From Henricia sp. BOLD:AAB3569 (Eukaryota > Echinodermata > Asteroidea > Spinulosida > Echinasteridae), in assembly GCA_037783545.1 (NCBI GenBank), contig JBBELK010000093.1, positions 1,984,001 to 2,048,000 of the forward strand: DNA of 64,000 nt. The letters are read 5' to 3'. Below the pieces are notes generated by a model. The model saw only the letters and a list, made by a program, of their open reading frames with translations, made no database searches and was not told the DNA's origin. Within the stretch, counting starts at the first letter, position 1. Each line of letters opens with the position of its first letter. The position numbers and the translations under genes were made by a program. Below, in pieces: positions 44,601 to 56,200 of the stretch.

Positions 44601-47600
44601 TGCTATGATGTAGCAATGCATATCATTATGATGTCATCACTCCGTTTTTTATTTTGGCATGTTCCTGGTTGACGAACACGATAATTTTTCTCTCTAATAT
44701 AAAGTCAGCAATAAAGATAAGAAAAATGCAACTTTATCAAGTAACATCCGTTTTATAAAATAACGTTCTTCCTCGCCAAAAAGCTCCAAGGTTACAGCCC
44801 AGCTTTAAAACTGCACGGTTGATTCTGCTTCATCGAGGAAGGTTAGGGCTAGAGTGGCTTTTTAGCTTTGAAATCGACACATTTAGTAAAAAACGAAAAG
44901 AAAAAAAAACCTAACCTAACTCTTCCAACTTTCTGCCTCCTTCGTCATCTCCAGGTGTCTCCTGAGCTCCATCTCCTCTCTCAGGCATCAAAACGTCTTC
45001 ATTTAACTCCTTGTCCCTGGGGGAATCCCCTTGGTTTCTAGGGGAATCCCCTTCGTCTGTGGGGGAATCCCCTTCATCTCTCCCCATGACTTCCTCACTC
45101 ACAACTCCCCAAGTATTGGAAATTCCTACTCTATCTTCTGCCGCTGAAAAATTGATGGAAACTGTCAACGATGACTCTTTATCATCCCCGTTGTCTTTTG
45201 AGGAGCAGGCAGTTGCCTTTTCATTGGGATCCAGGCAAAAGTTTTCCGGTTCTTGAGGACAGCTTTCCTGTGTCTGTTGGTTCTTTTTGACCGCTCTCAT
45301 CCGTTCCCTGGTTCGAGCAACCAGCGTTGCAAACTGATCCTGGTGAGCGTTTACTGTTTACATGTAATTTAAATAAACATAAAAAATATTATCTGTCTAC
45401 ATTATGTATGAGATAAATAATAATAACTCTTAATGCTGCAAAGGGGCGACCCGCCGGAAAGACTTTGCACGACCACCGAAATTTCGGCTAAAAGACATCG
45501 ATTGGACACCAAATTTCTGTTACCCAGAGCTTCCGAAAATGGTTCCATACCTAATAAAAATGCTTCTAGACCTAATAAAAATGGTTCTCGATTCGAAAAA
45601 GATGGATTTTTACTTCCAAAATATTGGGGCTACGCCAAATTGTCGCCCTAACCAAGCGCGTCGCCCTAATAGGGCTCTGTACACAAAAAGTGTCGCCCCA
45701 TTGGATAAAATAGAAAAATAATGAATTGGGACACTTTCTAATGAGTGCAGATAAACTTCAGTTGATTGCAGGCCTTGACCAAGGCCACCAATGCTAATGC
45801 GCTGCTGATTTGGCCCTAATGCCCTGCTGATTTGGCCCCAATGCCCCTTCTAAATATACACTTTCTGAGGCCAACTTGGCCAGCATGCCATATCCTCTGA
45901 AATTTTGTGAAGCTTGTGAACACTAATAACCAGTACACATTTAAAGCGACCAACTAAAGGGTACCTCTTAGTTGGTGTCGGTGATCTTTAAAATTAGGAC
46001 AAAATCAAACTAAAAGCTTTAATGACAGTCCCTTATTCTTACAACATCTAGGCCGTGATTAGGAATATCATACTTAGCCAAAACACCCCTTTAGTCCTCA
46101 GGCTTATTAAAAATGGTGACAAAAATTCTTCCCAAATTGTTTAAATATAATTTAGTAACGACAAAGACTACACTCTTTTCGCAGTGGTTTGCGAAAGGAT
46201 GTGTACTGCGTCAGGTGACAGAATCTGGCCAATCATGGCAAGTGTTATCCAGCCTTGGTCTTGGGTGACGTCATGCAGCGCTTCGCAGGAATTATTGCCA
46301 AGCAGTGGTTGGAGCGGAGTAAACCGGGCGCACAAATTACTGCGAAAGGAGTGTACGACAAAGACATGCTATGCACTTATTGACTTGCACTCATCAGAGC
46401 AAAATGCAAGAATGGTGTCATGACGCTAATCGACAATGCATTATCCGACCTGTCAATCAAGCCGAACCCGCCGACCAATCATAACAGAGCTAGCAGATGG
46501 CGCCCACAAAAGTGATGCAATCATCACACAATCACGCAATTTTCTGCCCATACAGTTTGTATGTTGTATGCGCCAGTGACCGGGTGAATTTTTGTTTCAA
46601 TGTCGGGTGCTTTGCTGTTCAAAGGTAGGATAGCACATTTTTATGAATATATGTCATCCCTGCATTACTAGCCCTTCGCTCAGTGTGTGCTACGGTAACT
46701 GTCGACCCTTAAACATAAATACCTTTGAGTTCTCTCCAATGAATCTGTGCTTTCCATGCCGAGTCCTGTTGCTTTGTACGTTGTGTCGCCATTTTTTTGC
46801 GATGGCTTGTGAGCACATAGCAACAATATCTAAGGGGCGGGGTTAACTGGGCAATCTCGGAACTATGCATAGTAAGGCTAAATGTAGGAATCTTATACTA
46901 TTGTTGATTAGCGTCATGACGCAATTTTTGCGTTTTGCTCTAATAGTGCAAGTCGAAAAGTGCTTTAGCATGTCTTTGTCGTTACTTAATTATATTTTCC
47001 GATTTTGTAGTACCAAACTCCTATTCATTTATTTAAACCTAGAACTGTGAACTTACAGTATTCGTGTTGTGACTTCTCGATCTGTTGTTCAGTTTGGCCT
47101 TTCTCTACCTTTAGTCTCTGTAGAGAAGATATAACAATCACACCGTGTGTTGTGGTACATGGAAGTAAAATGCACGCCAATTTAATGACATGTTAATTAC
47201 ATACTCTCTCAGGAAACCAAAATCAAGTCTGTAGTATTACTACAATAGGGTATGTTTTTCTTTGTGAAATGAATATTGACTGAAGAAGCTGGGCTGGAAT
47301 GAGACATTTTTTGAGATATGGTATGTCACAAAATGTGAACCAACTATGGACCAACCCACATGCACAAGGTATGGTAAAACAGATGGTTTAATTCAGCTTT
47401 GCCTTGAGAACTGGGCCCAATTTCACGAAACCCATTAGCACAAAAATTTGTTTAGCACAGAATTTCTTTGCTTTATTTTGCAAAACTGGGTTGCCAGTCA
47501 AAATCGTAAGTGATGTGTATTTACTGATATTTTGCTCCTGTTCCTAACAAATACAATTTGACATACAATTGTTGCTGGTAACCCATTTTACAGAGCAAAG

Positions 47601-50247
47601 AAATTCTGTGCTAAACAAATTTGTAAGGTTCCATGAAATTGGGCCCTGGTTTGTCCACTTCCAATACCTTGGGAAGCTAATATCAACTATTCACCCTTAA
47701 ACCATATTGTATCTGTAAACTGCAATACAATGTGAGTACATACATGGACCTGTGCCTCTTTGACTTGTTGTGGTTGCGTCTTGAGTTGCTCCATCCTCTC
47801 CACCTCCCTGGCAATTTCACCAGCTACAAACGAGACAGAGAGAGATGAAGAAATATTATTAGACTACTCAGAGCAAAGGCTTCTGTTAACCTAATAGCAC
47901 TTACTGACGACAAATTTTTCTTATTACTCCTCAGAGCTTTTTTGACGCTTTTGGTAATGTTAAGTAATGTTCCTTGTCCTTGCCGCAAGTCTCTGGCTTT
48001 CCAAATCGTAAGCGAAATATTTTGACCGAGTCATGTCAAGTCAGAAATTAAACTAGAGTCTCGAGTCTCAGTTCAATTTGTTTATTAAAATCATAACTCA
48101 TGTGATGGTGAAAATTAGTGTTTTTTTTCTGATGTAAAAAATACGAGTGCATAGCGTACCTGACTTGGGGTTAACAGCGTCGCACTGAGCATTGTACATC
48201 AATATGAACTCATCAAGTCTCTTGCTCCATTCCTGAATGTAGACAAATAGTGATGGTTACACAAAACAACTTTGTTAAATACAACTTTGTTAAAAAGCAG
48301 CATTACATAACTAAGGAATAATGTCAGCCACATAGATAGTCATAATTCAGAAAACCGGAAATGTATTCAGCTTACGTCGGGGAGACTGAATGTTAATTTG
48401 GGTTTGTTTTGCCCTTACCCGACTTCATAGTGTGCTGGGGTGGGACTCGATCCCACGAGTGGTTAAGACGTCTGCCTTGTTTGCAGCAGGTTGTGGGTTC
48501 GGGTCCCACCCCAGTTTTTCAGTGTCTCGGGAAAGCATACAGTGTTAATAATTACATTGGGTAAAGCCAAAACAAACCCGAATTAAAATTCAGTTAAAAA
48601 ATTATTCTTTCCCCTCCAACACATTTCAGTCCGTTTATACTCACATAACGTTTCCCTTTTGAAGACAAGTTGTACTCTTTTAGCTTCTTCCGTAACTCTT
48701 TATCTGGCACCAGTTTCCAAACCATTGCTGGGATACGCTTTCTCTTTGATACTCTGAAAAATATTTCCACAAAACAAGTCAGATTGCTCGTTAGTATAGA
48801 GCGTGTTTCTACCGACAATGACCGTTTCCGAAACGCTTCAGTACCGTTATTCTTCCAGTAGAAACTGCCTTTATATTTGCTGCAGCGCGCAACAGCAAAT
48901 CAAAACCTGCTTGAATGTTTTTTGCCGTTGCACGCAATGGTATTTTGGCAGTAGAAACAGTCAAGAACGCTTTTGTAATAGGGCACATCTATATACTTGG
49001 CATGCTGTGCATGTCAAACATAGACCAGTATTTTGTTTGAGTACAAACGGCAAAGATAACAGTTACCGTAAAGACCCGTGAATAAGGCGCACTTTTTTCC
49101 CCACGGCAAAAAAATCAAAAGTTGGGGGTGCGCCTTATACACCAATCCGAGAGCCAATGACTCCTTTTCTTTTAATATATCCGCCATAGCTGGGGGCTTC
49201 CACTGAATGAACTGTATGTTTTTTGCTGTTGCTGAAGTTGCATTTGTTTACTTCGAACAAGTTGCGCGGCTTTGTAGGATTGTGTAAGCCAGCGCCAGGA
49301 GGGCGCGTCGCGTGCACGTGAAGGGTGCGCGTAGGGGGTGCGTCGCGTGCATGTAACACAAAACGCACAATCCATACAGTGGACGCCCCCAGCTATGGCG
49401 GATATACAGGGAAGGAGACCTCAGTTACCGGATTTGTCTATACTAATGTATAAGGCACATTGTGCCAGCCGTCTACAGTTAGAGATGCGCCTTATACACG
49501 TGATTTTACGGTAAAGGCATTGTCCAACGCATTGCTAAAAACCGCAGTAGAAACACGCTCATACAATGTAGATTATGTTCCAAGAGTAGGCTGGCAAGCT
49601 TCAATGTAAGTAAGTAAACCGTGCAAGTTCCATCAAGAATACAAGAACTTATTAAGATTACCTCTTCTTAGGCTGTGTTTCATCCCTTCTCTTGAGGCAC
49701 GCATCCAGGTGTGTATTGATGTACTTGGTGGGTACTGGAACTCCACAGACTGGACACTCAGCTACAAAAAAGATCAAAATGAATTTGATTTCATTATTTT
49801 CAAATCAAATGCACACAACTCATCCGCCATGTTAGATGTATTTAAGTTTGACTGAGAGTTTGGAATCAAGTTCAACGTTTGAAACCACTCCCGTGCTTAA
49901 TTGAATTTTATTCGACACGGCATAAGCACGACGTTGGAAACGGGCCCAATTCTTTTGTGAAAATGGAATAAAATCCTCAGGAATGGAATTCTAATTCCCA
50001 TGTGGAATCAGAATCGTTCAACATTTTTGGAATTGATTTCTGTATTCACCTTTATCTCTGCTACCACCTGGGGTAGTCTGGGCACCAGACTGACTGGTTC
50101 CGGGCACCGACTGGCTACCGCTGGGGGTACTGTTGCTAATGACTGGAGAACTATGGCTACGACTTGGTGTACATGTAGACAGGTCTGGTACCGGACTCTT
50201 TGATGTAGTAGACTGGTCCGTGTCATAGTCATCAACAATTTCAATGA

Positions 50248-50291
<44 letters not shown>

Positions 50292-53200
50292 ACATTGTTT
50301 TCATTAGTGTGTTTATCAGAGGAATCAGAGTGGAGACTATTTGAAGATGCATTTTGAAGGTTTGTTGGAAGGTTTGTTGGTCTTTCGTTGGATATGGTTG
50401 TGGTACTGCCTGATGTAGAAGCATGGCAAGGCTCCGAGGTCTTGGGCAAGGAATTTTTAGGGTGTTTGATTGATGTAAAATGCCCAGTCAGAGTTCCTGA
50501 TGATTTCAGGTCTTCAACCTGTAACAAAATAATAATAATAATGATGATAATGATAAAGTCTGCCCGGGTCAAACAAATTACGACATCCCAATCTATGGTA
50601 GTATTACTATAGTACAATTATGAGATTTTTGTGCGTGTGACCCCAAACTTGTCTTAATCGTACCAATCGGTCAATGATGAATTCTCATCGTTCGATTGTA
50701 ATCGGATTGGATTACAATAAATTGGCAAAAAATGTGTGTGACCCCATCTCATTATAATATTACAATCCATCTCATAAGCCCCTGCTTGAAAATGACACCT
50801 GGAATATTCTGTGTGGCAAGCATTGTTTTTGACGCAGGACTCGAACCACACAGAGCATTCAGAGCATCAGACACTTGACACACGATGTTTGACTCGAGAC
50901 GTGCATGTTTGTCCAGTCGATTACGACCTTGTAATCGGCTTGTGTGTGCATGTGACCCCACTTTATTACGTGTATAAGATTACAATCCAATTACAATAAG
51001 TATCTTTTGCGACCCCTAACACTATGAACAACTAACAATGGAAATTGGGCAGTCACCATTGTTAATAACAATGATTTGTGCCAATTTTTCATTGTTAGTT
51101 GCTCATAGTGTAATCGTATCACAATCGAGTAATTACAAGAATTTTCCCGCGTCACCCCAAGCCTTATATAGTTTACATATCCACCACGAAAGGTACTAAG
51201 GACGCTGATTACATTTATCATCATTCCTGGTCATTGGGCTCAATTATATCATTCCTTAAACCACCTCAGCTCCCTGGGGAGTATACAGCCCCGGCTGCCG
51301 GTTAACCGCTCACAGGCTTAACACACATATCACATTCATCATGTCCATTACCCTCGCAGGTACCCATTTCCTCCTGGGTGAAGAGAGGCAATTCATGGCA
51401 AAGTACCTTGCCCAAGAACATACGTAGATTAAATGGGTCAAGTTAATTTTAATGTACACTGGATAGAAATATGGACAATTGTCCAGAGTTTGGATGGGGA
51501 ATCTGGATGCAGTGAAAACTGACTTGGCTCCACTGGGATTCGAACCGTGGACCTTCTGCTTTATGTGCAAATGCCCTACCAATTGAGCTACGAAGCCAAC
51601 TGGTGGTCTTGAAAAAGTGTTGCAGTTATTTCTCACTGATTGGGATTGGCCATCACATGAGCTTAACAAGCCCAACAGACGGATAAACCCTTCAATGAGA
51701 TAACCACCCCTCCCAGCGATCACAGGAAGTTAAATTCAGTTTGGTTTGACATGCTATCAGTATTAGCAAGTCTGAAATGGATCTTGAATTCAACAACAAT
51801 ATTTAAAAGGTGCTTTACCGGTGACTGGATGGAGTTGGACAGCTGTGTTGTTCTCTGGTCAGTTGGGTCGCCATGTTGATTTGAGACTTCTGTCTTCTTG
51901 CATAACTTTAAGATGTGTGGTCTGGCTCAAACAGAGACAAGTGACAGAAAGAACAAAAAGAACAAAATTGGCATACATTTTGTAGTTAGAGGGTCAGCCT
52001 TTTAAGTTAAAAACTCAATGCTTCAAGAATCTTTCTTTAACATAGACCCTGTTATCACTAGAAAAATCACTTCAGTCGACGAAGATTAGTTAATCATCAT
52101 TAGTTAATGATGCGTGCATTCATATATCACTTAATGAAGATAGAGCGATCGCTAACGAAGATTGAATGAAGGTGTGGGGGGTCGTACATGTGCATCGCGC
52201 ATCAAGCACTGAGTTTCAAGCATCTAGATGCGCTGCGTGGTTTTCCAGCGGCTTGTTGCACAACGCGCTTGTGCAACAGGCCCACCAAATCGCTTTGTCG
52301 AACGAAGCGATTTCTCTAGTGAGAATGGGGTCATTGTTAAGAGTTTAGGACCCTGTCGCACATTCCTGGTTTTGCGTCCCGGTTGGCCCTGGTGCGTCCC
52401 AGTTTCTTTCTGCTACAGTCGACCACGGTTTTGGCTCCAAACCGGGATGAATTTTTGATCTTACAATCCTACCAAGGAATGCTGTGAAAGGGACCCTAGT
52501 AGTCTAAGGGCAAATCCAATGCCCTCAAGCAGCAACATGGGCCACTACGGTCCTACGGCTATGCCGGCAGCCCTACGGTCCTACGGCTATGCCGGCAGCC
52601 CTAGGGTTCACTAGGGCTCTAGTATAGTGTCCTGATTTCAATTCCCTCCTGGTTGATCCCGGCTTAGTATTGCACGCAAAACTCCACCAGGACACGTTGC
52701 CGATTGAAGACGCTGACGGTTCTTAAGGATCGACTACGGATCACTAGGTCTAGGTCTAGATTGACTACCGTCTAACTAAGATTGACTCGGATATACGAAG
52801 TATAATCGTAGCGCCACCAACACCCAAAACCGGGAATGTGTGACTATAGCTTTACTGGAGGCGAAGTAATCTACAGACGATGCAGAAAAGGGAGGGGAGC
52901 AGTAATTTATTGTAAAATTGGTTTTTGTTTTCTAATGGCATGCATGAAGTCAAATTATCAATGTGAGTTTTAATGGGTGAGTTTTCAAACACCGTGAAAT
53001 GCAAGACGATAGCCAGGGCACGCTCAAGCTGGCCAAGTTAGCCTCACAAAATATCCTGAAGGTGCATCTGGGCCAACTCAACAGGACATGAGGCTATTTA
53101 CTGGCTTTGGTTAATGTCAAGGTCTACAAAAGTGAAATGCAACCCTGATTTCAACAAAACATGTCCCATTTTTCTTCGGTTTGTCTCCTACCTCACAGTA

Positions 53201-56200
53201 ACGAAGGTCTTAACCAGTTCATCCAGTGTTCTATTGTTGCACAACTGGGATGCACTGACCTCGGTGTTACACGATGGACACTGCCGCTTGTACTTCAAGT
53301 ATCGTCGGATGCACAGTGAACAATCTTAAAGTTAAAAATATAAATAATTTAAATTCTTCATTGGGGAATATAAATGCTTCCAACTTGAATTTCTCACCGT
53401 TGGATTACCCAAAAACCCTGTTTAACTCAAACCAATAAACCAGTGTGTCCAGATCACATTTGTTGACCCCCTTCCCATGGATGTTGAGATTTTGATACCA
53501 TACAATTTTTGTCACAATTTCCTCATTTCCATTCTGAAATTTTGCGCTTTCAATCATAAAGCAGTGCAGTGATTATCCCAACTTTTTTGCTTCCACAGAG
53601 GTCGAGATTAACTTAATTTGTTTGGAGCACACGGGACTAGTCAGATAAATGTTTCACTGGTCCTCAATTTTTACTAGTCCGCGCCACCACATGTGACTAT
53701 ATGTAGGCCTATATTTGCATGTTCATTAACGTTAAGAGTATCGATAAGGGATGACTTAAAACACACACAAACAACTTTTAAAAGATCAATAAACTAAACT
53801 GTCATGTCTTTTTGCCCGATTGTTGTTTTTAGAATGCTTAACTGTCAAACTTTATTACTAGTTTATTATCAAAAGGGAATATTTATATTTCTTGAATGAA
53901 AGGCAGTATTATGATGTAGCGCTATATGTATTAGCCCACTAGCCCATCAGACTACCAGCACAGTGCAGCTAATAGCCTTCCAGCTAAAACTACTAGTCTC
54001 AGACTAGCGGACTACTGCTAATTTCGACCCTTGCTCTCATGTCCAAATTGGAGATTGCAAATTTCCTTTTTTCTTCCCACGGTTCCATGGATAATATTTT
54101 GGGGAGGTATTTTATATGATTGTTAGGTTAGAATGAAATCCGTTTTTTGGAAAAGTCTGGACAAGTATATGCTTTACACAAACTTTCAAAAGTCAATCCT
54201 AATGCATAGTTCCGACCTGTCAATCAAGCCGAACCCGCCGACCAATCACAACAGAGCTAGCAGACAGCGCCCACATAGGTCAAAGTGCATTGCCTCACAA
54301 ACAACATCACACGATATTCTGCCCATACGTTGTATGCGGTGTTCCGGGTGAATTTTTGGTTTCAAGGCCGGGCGATTCGCTGTTCAAAGGTAAGAAAGCG
54401 AATTGTTATGAATATATGGCCTTTTACTGAGTGTGTGCTACGGTAACTGTTGACCCTGAAACATGAGTTTTCTCTAATGAATCTGTGCTTTCCGTTGAAA
54501 GTCCCATTGGTTTGTGTAGTGTGTTTAGCCATTTTGACAATAGCGTGCGAGGCATAGCAACAATATCCAAGGGGCGGGGTTAATTGGGGCAATCTCGGAA
54601 CTATGCATTGAAGCATATGGCATAATCATAATTAAATACAACTTTTTCACATCCACAAATTAATGAAAACTTACAGTTGTGTGAGCATGATGGTATGATC
54701 ATAGCCACATTAAGATACTCAAAACAAATGGAACATCGCAGGAGGTTGTCAATTGTCTGAATTGAGGTCAAAGTGAAAGATAAACACAAACACTCAGTAC
54801 TCAAGAAACATGGATTTTTGCCGTTTACATGTTTCAGAAATGGATGCATTAAGACTTAAACCTTCGCAGACTTTAGGTGGCGCACTGCCCTTGTCTGGTT
54901 CAGGTTCCCAGACCTAAAGATTCTAATAATTCGGTCGCCGAGACTAACTTGACCGTTTACCATTACTAACTCGACTCGGACCAATTCGACTGCTGTGTGT
55001 AGTACTCAATGCACAACGGTCGAGTTGGTAAATGGTTGAGTTGGTAAATGGTTGAGTTGGTAAATGGTTGAGTTGGCACAATGGTCGAGTTGGTTCAATG
55101 GCGAGTTGGGATACGGGAACCTGTCCAATACGTGCCATGCGCCAGTGCACTCGACTTCATGGACTTGGCGCATAAGAAACGTGCAAAGCAGATCTTCCCA
55201 AGATTTGGTCGAGATCGGATGTTTTGTGCGAAAAATTTCGGTATTTTTTTCGTATACATTGAACAAAGATTTTAAGGAAATTACCTCCTGGAATCAACAC
55301 AATGTAATTTTAAGTTATACTTCCCACTTGCACAAGATAACCATTAATGCGCGCGCGCAGCGCCCTCTGTTGTCGCACTTACGCACAGACCGCTCGCCAC
55401 GTCATTTTGTGCATTACTTTATGCAGTAATTTTATCATTTATTTATCTTAGAAATGCAACATTTGCGACGGAAGTGTCAGTGGGAAGTATATCTTATAAT
55501 TGAATAAACTATCGATTCCAATATATATATAAATTGACCCAAATCCGTGTTCAATGAAAAAAATTCCAAAATTTCATTAGGACGTGCTTATTTCTTCGTG
55601 GTTGACTACCGAGATACAAGTAGGGAATCCAGCAGGACGATAAATAGAGTGAGTAGCACGCATTCTAAGAAGAAATAGGCATTAAAAAAATTCTAGGTGT
55701 GATGTACCGTAGCTACTTCGCTTGCAGCACAAGAGGGTTGGATGTTGAATTTTTTTCCGCTCTTGGGTGCAAACACTGGGTCTGCCCGGCATGTCTCCCC
55801 AAGGATTTCCATTACATGTATACTGAGGATTTTTCTTTGCGACTTTCAATAAGTTTTGAAGTCAATGACAATTTGTTTATTGACTTATTTAGTTATATTT
55901 ATTTCGGACATGAACATAACAATGTCATAAAACAGGAATGGCGATGCAAGTGGCGTAAAAAATGAAAATTTGTTTCCCAAAATCAAGAATAATACAGTGG
56001 ACTTGAAGAGAGTTTATTTTTTATTGTCGTATACCTTTTTTCATCCTGACCCCCCTCCCCCGGCCCCGGCCCATCCAAAAGCTTGCGCCTGTCCGATTTG
56101 TGTACTAGATTCAGATGTTTATTTCCTTCATCACTATACGATTGAAAAAGTGGACAAAAGTGGTTCTACCGATGGTTTTTATCACTTTATTATAAAACAC

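Larger units (their letters stand above)
46147..46994. mobile_element. inverted-repeat element split by two insertions
   Basis: Left arm = 46147-46169 plus 46366-46434; right arm = about 46888-46994. Rejoined, the arms form inverted repeats of about 100 bp (GTAACGACAAAGACATGCT ... AGCATGTCTTTGTCGTTAC). The gaps are MITEs 46170-46355 and 46435-46871. Confidence 0.75.
48799..49560. mobile_element. outer element of the nest
   Basis: Inverted ends GAGCGTGTTTCTACCG / CAGTAGAAACACGCTC. Without the inner insertions it is about 315 bp. A related fragment is at 8590-8740 (TACCGTTATTTTTCTAGTAG). It starts 45 nt upstream of the RAD18 exon 7 acceptor. Confidence 0.7.

Noticed and set aside
52640..52665. 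CCTGGTTGATCCC, like the 5' end of 18S rRNA
   Set aside because: Only about 12 bp match and the following sequence is unrelated to rRNA.
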